The notes under the pieces are model-generated. The model saw only the letters and a program-made list of their open reading frames with translations. It was not told the origin of the DNA and searched no databases. The translations under genes and the position numbers were made by a program. Source: JBIQJD01 sp044507695 (GTDB taxonomy: Bacteria > Bacteroidota > Ignavibacteria > Ignavibacteriales > Ignavibacteriaceae). Taken from it: DNA of 8,984 bases. Location of the stretch: the NCBI GenBank assembly GCA_044507695.1, contig JBIQJD010000031.1:1-8984 (forward strand), read 5' to 3'. Within the stretch, counting starts at the first letter, position 1, and every line of letters begins with the position of its first letter. Of the stretch, positions 4,821-8,984 are shown one piece after another.

Positions 4821-7136
4821 CTTGAGCAGAATCATCTTTTTAGTGATTGAAGCAGCGCCTGAATTTAATCTGTAAAAATAAATTCCGCTTGAAAGACCTT
4901 TTCCGCCTGCATCAGATAAAGCATCAAATTCTACTTCATATTTACCCGGCTGCTTAACTTCGTTAACCAATTCAGTAACTTCATTTCCTAAAATATCAAA
5001 AACTTTCAATGAAACATTACCTGTTGTGTTGACGCTGTACTTTATTTTTGTTGATGGGTTAAATGGATTTGGAAAGTTTTGGCTTAAAGTAAATTCCAAT
5101 GGAATGTTTTTTTCATCATCGGATATTGCAGTTGTATTGAGACCGAAATATTGAAAAGCTGCACTCAATAATTTTGTTCGTGCTTCCTTGCTTCCAATAG
5201 TTTCAACCGGGAAACCAATATAAATTAATTGCCCGGTTTTAACAGAGTTGTTAAAGCTTCCGGTGTAAGCTATACCTGCTGTAATTATTGAATTGTTACT
5301 GTATGAAAAGATTGGAATACTTCCGCCAATGGTATCAATTATGTCCGGATAATCTTCATTATATACAGAGCCTGTGCTTACTAATCCAAAATTAAATCCA
5401 ATATCTGCAAATAAAGTTGATTCAATTCCATAAGCCGCATTAATATTCGCATCATCAGAAACATATTTTGCTTTTAAATAATTTCTTAAAAACTGAGTGT
5501 CTGAAACAGATGCGCCTGATGCACCTTCCAGATCCCATGCAATTTCTGAACCTGAAACAAATAGTTTGCCACCGTTTTCAAGAAATTGGGCAACTTTAGC
5601 TTGTTCAACAGTTGAGAATGTTTCATCAGCAGTTGATTCATCACCGCACATCCATATAACAACATCATAATCCTGTAAATTAAAATTGCCATTAATTATT
5701 TCATCATTTGAACAGGTTTCAAAGCTGTACTCAAATGCTTCAGCATATTTTATAATAAAATCATGATACGGTTTATTCCAGCTTCCAGTGCCGCCATATC
5801 TGTCAAATCCATCAACAATTAATATTTTTTTGCCATCATTTAACATCCTTATTCCGTATGTATCAGAGGGATCACTGATGTTTGTAATTGGTGCGTTATC
5901 AAGTGCATTCAACCTTAAATAAAGCGGATTACTTTGATTATAAAAATAATCACGGTAAGTAATTTCAGACGTTAATACTGATTCATTTTCCCTCTGCTGA
6001 AATGTTGTGCCGTTTATGCTGTAAAATAATCTGTATCCATTTAAATCATCAGCTTCAGGTTTTTCCCATTCCATTTTAAAATAATTTGCTGAATCTTTTT
6101 TAACATACTTTAATTTAGGAGGATCAGGTGCAATCAAATCTAAATCAGTAGTTGTTACAGGGATGTAAACAGTATCAGTATTTCCTCTTGTATCTTCTGT
6201 AAAGATCATTACAACATAATTGCCGTAGGGAAAATCATCAACATTCCAGTAATTGTTCTGTATAACCCGGCTTGCAGTTACAGCAGATGCGCCGGTTCCA
6301 TTTGTAACAATGTAAACATGTTTGCTTGTATTAGATTCCGGTCCATAAAAATTAACATCAAGGTATGCATCATTCGGAATTTTATAATACTTATATCTCA
6401 ACCCATCATCTGGCGGATTGTAAACAACTGTTTGTGAATCAGCAGATAAAATTTTATAGCCGATCATATAAGTACCATTATTAAAAGCCGCTGAAGTCGG
6501 TCCGTTTCTCTCTTCAACATGAACAATTATATCTACTTTACTTCCCAATGCATTTGGAGAAAGTACTGTATTTGTTCCATCAAGTAAAAATTTTACATAG
6601 CGGATTGCTGGTTTCCATGGATCGGTAAAAATGGAAACGCCTCCGTCAGGTCTTAATGCGTTGATTTGATAAGGAGATGAAACGGAAGGTGCCCCAAGTT
6701 CGTACTCAATTAAATGAACATGATCAATTGCAACTCTTGAAATCATTTGACCAACCGTTACCTGCGTACCTGTAGTTACTGTAGGTCTGGTATGATAATA
6801 TGTAAGCTGTTTAATCTTACCGCCCACTACTGATTGAACGCGTACATATGAATTGTATCCATCCAATCCATCATCATAAGCACTTGCAACAACTCCGGGA
6901 AGAACAGCAAGCACAGGTGTATTTGCCGCACCGGTCATATCGGTTCCGTTATGATAATGCCCGGGAACAGAAGTAGCCCTGTATTCACCGAATGATCCGC
7001 CAATATTCGGCTGCGTAGTCATATTTCCAAACGGCCACAGGAATTTTACAGTATCCTGCTGCGCAGAAATATTAAGTGATATTATTAATAATAAAATGAA
7101 AAGATATTTCGTTGAAGAGATGGTCTTCAGCAGCAT
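4818..7136 (-). CDS. Secreted M23-type peptidase with FN3-like and Rossmann-like domains and T9SS sorting domain
   Basis: This is a 772-residue multidomain exported protein. Residues 1-25 form a signal peptide (hydrophobic YLFILLLIISLNISA). Residues about 45-150 match the M23/LytM zinc endopeptidase core: H62xxxD66 in HNGTD, YYH115, and H139VH141, so the metal ligands (H62, D66, H141) and catalytic histidines (H115, H139) are all present. Such enzymes cut peptidoglycan cross-links or act as LytM domains. A beta-rich segment (about 175-330) is unassigned. Residues about 337-428 look like fibronectin type III. Residues about 436-665 (KKILIVDGFDR, YDVVIWMCGDE, FLENGGKLFVSGSE) resemble an alpha/beta Rossmann or amidotransferase-like domain, as seen in some golvesin/xanthan-lyase-like proteins. 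Residues about 676-772 are a type IX (Por) sorting domain with QNFPNPFNPSTKIKY and SSGIYFYRL. The ATG is 1 nt after the rho stop with no Shine-Dalgarno site, suggesting coupled translation. Confidence 0.85.
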   Translation of the reverse strand: MLLKTISSTKYLFILLLIISLNISAQQDTVKFLWPFGNMTTQPNIGGSFGEYRATSVPGHYHNGTDMTGAANTPVLAVLPGVVASAYDDGLDGYNSYVRVQSVVGGKIKQLTYYHTRPTVTTGTQVTVGQMISRVAIDHVHLIEYELGAPSVSSPYQINALRPDGGVSIFTDPWKPAIRYVKFLLDGTNTVLSPNALGSKVDIIVHVEERNGPTSAAFNNGTYMIGYKILSADSQTVVYNPPDDGLRYKYYKIPNDAYLDVNFYGPESNTSKHVYIVTNGTGASAVTASRVIQNNYWNVDDFPYGNYVVMIFTEDTRGNTDTVYIPVTTTDLDLIAPDPPKLKYVKKDSANYFKMEWEKPEADDLNGYRLFYSINGTTFQQRENESVLTSEITYRDYFYNQSNPLYLRLNALDNAPITNISDPSDTYGIRMLNDGKKILIVDGFDRYGGTGSWNKPYHDFIIKYAEAFEYSFETCSNDEIINGNFNLQDYDVVIWMCGDESTADETFSTVEQAKVAQFLENGGKLFVSGSEIAWDLEGASGASVSDTQFLRNYLKAKYVSDDANINAAYGIESTLFADIGFNFGLVSTGSVYNEDYPDIIDTIGGSIPIFSYSNNSIITAGIAYTGSFNNSVKTGQLIYIGFPVETIGSKEARTKLLSAAFQYFGLNTTAISDDEKNIPLEFTLSQNFPNPFNPSTKIKYSVNTTGNVSLKVFDILGNEVTELVNEVKQPGKYEVEFDALSDAGGKGLSSGIYFYRLNSGAASITKKMILLK

Positions 7137-7137
7137 G

Positions 7138-8391
7138 TCAATTATTCATATTATTCAGGAATTCTTTATTGTTCTTTGTTCCTCTTAATTTATCTAATAA
7201 GAAATCCATAGCTTCAACAGGATTAAAATCACTGAGAATTTTTCTTAAGATCCAGATTTTGGCAAGATCATCTTCCTTCATAAGCAAATCTTCTCTTCGG
7301 GTTCCTGAGCGGTTAACATCAATTGCAGGGAAAATTCTTCTATCGCTTAAATCACGGTTAAGAACAATTTCCATATTACCTGTTCCTTTGAATTCTTCAA
7401 AGATAACGTCATCCATTCTGCTTCCGGTATCAATTAGAGCAGTTGCAATAATTGTAAGGCTTCCACCGTCTTCGGTATTCCTTGCTGCACCAAAAAATCT
7501 TTTTGGTTTATGCAATGCATTAGAATCAACACCACCTGAGAGAATTCTGCCTGAATGCGGAACCACAATATTGTGTGCTCTTGCAAGTCTTGTTATTGAA
7601 TCAAGAAGAATTACAACATCCTCCTTAGCCTCCACGAGACGTTTAGCTTTTTCAATCACCATATCAGCAACCTGAACGTGCCTGTCTGCCGGTTCATCAA
7701 AAGTAGAACTGATTACTTCACCTTTAACAGAACGTTCCATATCTGTTACTTCTTCAGGGCGTTCATCAATAAGAAGAACGATTAATTTTATTTCAGGATG
7801 ATTTCTTGTTATTGAATTTGCAATTTTCTGTAAGAGAACTGTTTTACCGCTTTTCGGAGGAGATACAATCAAACCTCTCTGCCCTTTTCCAATTGGAGAA
7901 AGCATATCCATAACTCTCATTGAATATTCACCCGGAGCTGATTCAAGTTGAATTTTACGTGTTGGATAAACAGGCGTAAGGTTATCAAATAAAGTGCGTT
8001 CTCTTATACCTTCAGGTTCAAGTCCGTTTACCGCTTCTACACGCAAAAGAGCAAAAAATCTTTCACCTTCTTTTGGCGGGCGTACCTGGCCGCTTACAAA
8101 ATCACCGGTTCTTAAACTGAATTTTTTTATCTGTGATGGCGAAACATAAATATCATCCGGTGAAGGGAGATAATTATAGTCTGATGAACGGAGAAAACCG
8201 TAACCGTCAGGTAGTACTTCAAGTACACCTTTTGAGAAGGTTAACCCGTCCTTGGCTGTTTGTGCTTCAAGTATCTTAAATATTAATTCCTGTTTCCTCA
8301 AATCACTGTAGCCCGAGATGTTAAGGTCTTTGGCTATTGAATTAAGTTCAACAATTTTTTTGGATTTGAGTTCAGAGATGTCCATTGGCAT
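7138..8391 (-). CDS. rho: Transcription termination factor Rho
   Basis: Rho is the hexameric RNA-dependent ATPase that pulls nascent RNA and releases RNA polymerase. The protein is 417 residues, near the 419 of E. coli Rho, without the long N-terminal insertion found in many Bacteroidota and Actinobacteria. Residues about 5-42 form the Rho N-terminal helical domain, about 53-125 the RNA-binding cold-shock-like domain (GVLEVLPDGYGFLRS). The ATPase has Walker A SPPKSGKT (177-184), DERPEEV with the catalytic Glu (209-215), Walker B DVVILLDSITRLAR (258-271), the Q-loop LSGGVDSNALHKPKRFFG (284-301) and the R-loop EEFKGTGN (332-339). All core residues look intact. The start ATG has AGGA 7 nt upstream; a second ATG two codons in lacks this spacing. 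The gene follows folC after 179 bp and heads the tightly packed downstream run. Confidence 0.98.
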   Translation of the reverse strand: MPMDISELKSKKIVELNSIAKDLNISGYSDLRKQELIFKILEAQTAKDGLTFSKGVLEVLPDGYGFLRSSDYNYLPSPDDIYVSPSQIKKFSLRTGDFVSGQVRPPKEGERFFALLRVEAVNGLEPEGIRERTLFDNLTPVYPTRKIQLESAPGEYSMRVMDMLSPIGKGQRGLIVSPPKSGKTVLLQKIANSITRNHPEIKLIVLLIDERPEEVTDMERSVKGEVISSTFDEPADRHVQVADMVIEKAKRLVEAKEDVVILLDSITRLARAHNIVVPHSGRILSGGVDSNALHKPKRFFGAARNTEDGGSLTIIATALIDTGSRMDDVIFEEFKGTGNMEIVLNRDLSDRRIFPAIDVNRSGTRREDLLMKEDDLAKIWILRKILSDFNPVEAMDFLLDKLRGTKNNKEFLNNMNN

Positions 8392-8398
8392 AGTAGTG

Positions 8399-8402
8399 TC
8401 CT
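8399..8402 (-). promoter_or_regulatory. Ribosome binding site of rho
   Basis: AGGA on the - strand sits 7 nt before the ATG at 8391. This selects that ATG over the in-frame ATG at 8385. Confidence 0.6.
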
Positions 8403-8425
8403 GCTAAGTTTTTATTGCTAGAATT

Positions 8426-8448
8426 ATTAAATAATTAAATGATTAAAT
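8426..8448. repeat. Three 8-bp-period ATTAAAT repeats in the rho leader
   Basis: The 7-mer ATTAAAT occurs at 8426-8432, 8434-8440 and 8442-8448, each separated by one variable base. In the rho mRNA this reads as three AUUUAAU units, 35-60 nt before the start codon. It could be an A/U-rich unstructured stretch that keeps the start region open, a protein-binding array, or chance in AT-rich DNA. Confidence 0.6.
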
Positions 8449-8545
8449 TGAATTTTCAAAGGTTTAATCCGGAAAAGATATTGCGGCTCTATTGTTTCTA
8501 AATATCACTTGTTTAATAGCTGAAAGGAACAAGAGGTTTGAACGA

Positions 8546-8574
8546 AACATAACTTTTCTTTAAAAAAATGTCAA
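8546..8574 (-). promoter_or_regulatory. Candidate sigma-70-type promoter for the rho run
   Basis: A perfect TTGACA (8574-8569 on the - strand) is followed after exactly 17 nt by TATGTT (8551-8546), which matches the TATAAT consensus at 4 of 6 positions. The -35 box overlaps the folC stop codon. Transcription would start near 8539 and leave a leader of about 150 nt before rho. In E. coli, rho is controlled by Rho itself through a long leader, so a leader here may have a similar role; that is inference. No strong hairpin is seen between folC and rho. Confidence 0.5.
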
Positions 8575-8984
8575 GCAATTTTATCAACCTGTAATGAAGT
8601 TTTTATCTCGCCTAATAAATACATGCTTCCCAATACAACCAGACAATTACCCGGATTTGAGTTCAAAAAATTTCTTACAAACAGAGTATGATCATCTGCT
8701 GATGTAACAATCAGATTCAGTTCATCTGCAATTGATTTAAGTTCCTCAATAGTACATGCTCTTTCATTATTTACATGAGTAAGAGCAGTCTCATCAAAAT
8801 ACTCCGCAAGATGCAAAAGCATTTGTTTAATTGCTTTATCTTTCATTGCCCCGAAAAGAAGTGTACGATGTTTATATTTTCTATAATCTTTTTTGAATTC
8901 TGAAACAAAGTGTAAAACACTTTCGGGATTATGAGCGGAATCGAAAATAATATCAGGATCTCTATGAAAATACTCATATCTCCC
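8571..8984 (-). CDS. folC: Folylpolyglutamate synthase / dihydrofolate synthase, C-terminal part (5' end outside window)
   Basis: FolC is an ATP-dependent ligase that adds glutamate to dihydropteroate and to folates, keeping folates in the cell. The frame is open to the window edge and gives the last 137 residues. GRYEYF (1-6) and PDIIFDSAHNPES (10-22) match the conserved C-terminal-domain segment GRxE...ILDGAHNP, with Ser in place of the usual Gly. TLLFGAMKDK (41-50) matches the FGAMxDKD motif, and the end has VVLGSMYLLGEI, typical of the family's final strand and helix. The ATG at 8846 is the internal Met of FGAMKDK, not a start. The N-terminal ATP-binding domain lies outside the window. 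A Mur-ligase relative is the only serious alternative, and the C-terminal motifs exclude it. It is separated from rho by 179 bp with a promoter candidate at its stop codon. Confidence 0.93.
   Translation of the reverse strand, partial: GRYEYFHRDPDIIFDSAHNPESVLHFVSEFKKDYRKYKHRTLLFGAMKDKAIKQMLLHLAEYFDETALTHVNNERACTIEELKSIADELNLIVTSADDHTLFVRNFLNSNPGNCLVVLGSMYLLGEIKTSLQVDKIA

Noticed and set aside
5486..5692. 68-codon - strand frame inside the M23/T9SS gene
   Set aside because: Alternative frame of a well-supported gene; no start signal or motif.
7112..7675. 187-codon open frame on the + strand
   Set aside because: It lies wholly antisense to the end of rho and the start of the M23 gene, both clearly real. 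Its protein is Ser/Leu/Ile-rich with no recognisable motif, as expected for a shadow frame.
8478..8522. Possible leader peptide of about 14 codons from a GTG in the rho leader
   Set aside because: No ribosome binding site before the GTG and no informative peptide content; short frames of this length are common by chance.

Overview
This window looks like chromosomal DNA of a low-GC, Gram-negative bacterium of the Bacteroidota/Chlorobi/Ignavibacteria group. Two things point there: a secreted protein ending in a type IX secretion (Por) C-terminal sorting domain with the NFPNPFNPSTKI motif typical of Ignavibacteria-like genomes, and a GWxTD-family exported protein. The lineage is inferred from these motifs alone. 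I see no phage, insertion sequence, CRISPR or RNA gene.

Layout. On the + strand, the window opens with the last 74 residues of tadA (tRNA adenosine deaminase). An AT-rich gap of about 157 bp with small direct and inverted repeats follows, then adk (adenylate kinase with a four-cysteine LID). The rest is on the - strand and is read from right to left. It starts with the C-terminal 137 residues of folC, cut by the window edge. After a 179-bp spacer with a good TTGACA-17-TATGTT promoter candidate comes a compact run of six genes: rho, a 772-residue M23-peptidase/T9SS protein, a GWxTD-family exported protein, pdxA, a SAM-dependent methyltransferase and ftsE. Spacing inside the run is 1, 64, 0, 15 and 0 bases, so it is probably one transcription unit led by rho, perhaps with an extra promoter before the GWxTD gene. 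The run ends by overlapping the tail of adk by 17 bp, head-on, with no visible hairpin terminator on either strand.

The genes mix housekeeping jobs: transcription termination (rho), vitamin B6 synthesis (pdxA), a divisome-type ABC ATPase (ftsE), nucleotide balance (adk), folate polyglutamylation (folC) and tRNA wobble modification (tadA). The two exported proteins may relate to the cell wall or outer surface. No single pathway links them.

The most striking local structure is a 19-bp tandem duplication at the pdxA/methyltransferase junction. An ATGA stop-start overlap exists there, but the duplication has put that ATG out of frame, so it now opens a 13-codon mini-ORF. The methyltransferase must instead start at the second copy. 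Losing one repeat unit would restore a classical ATGA-coupled start. I found no convincing complete undescribed system; other leads are the M23/FN3/Rossmann-like/T9SS architecture, a GWxTD protein that has lost the tryptophan of its signature, and repeats in the rho leader and the tadA-adk gap.
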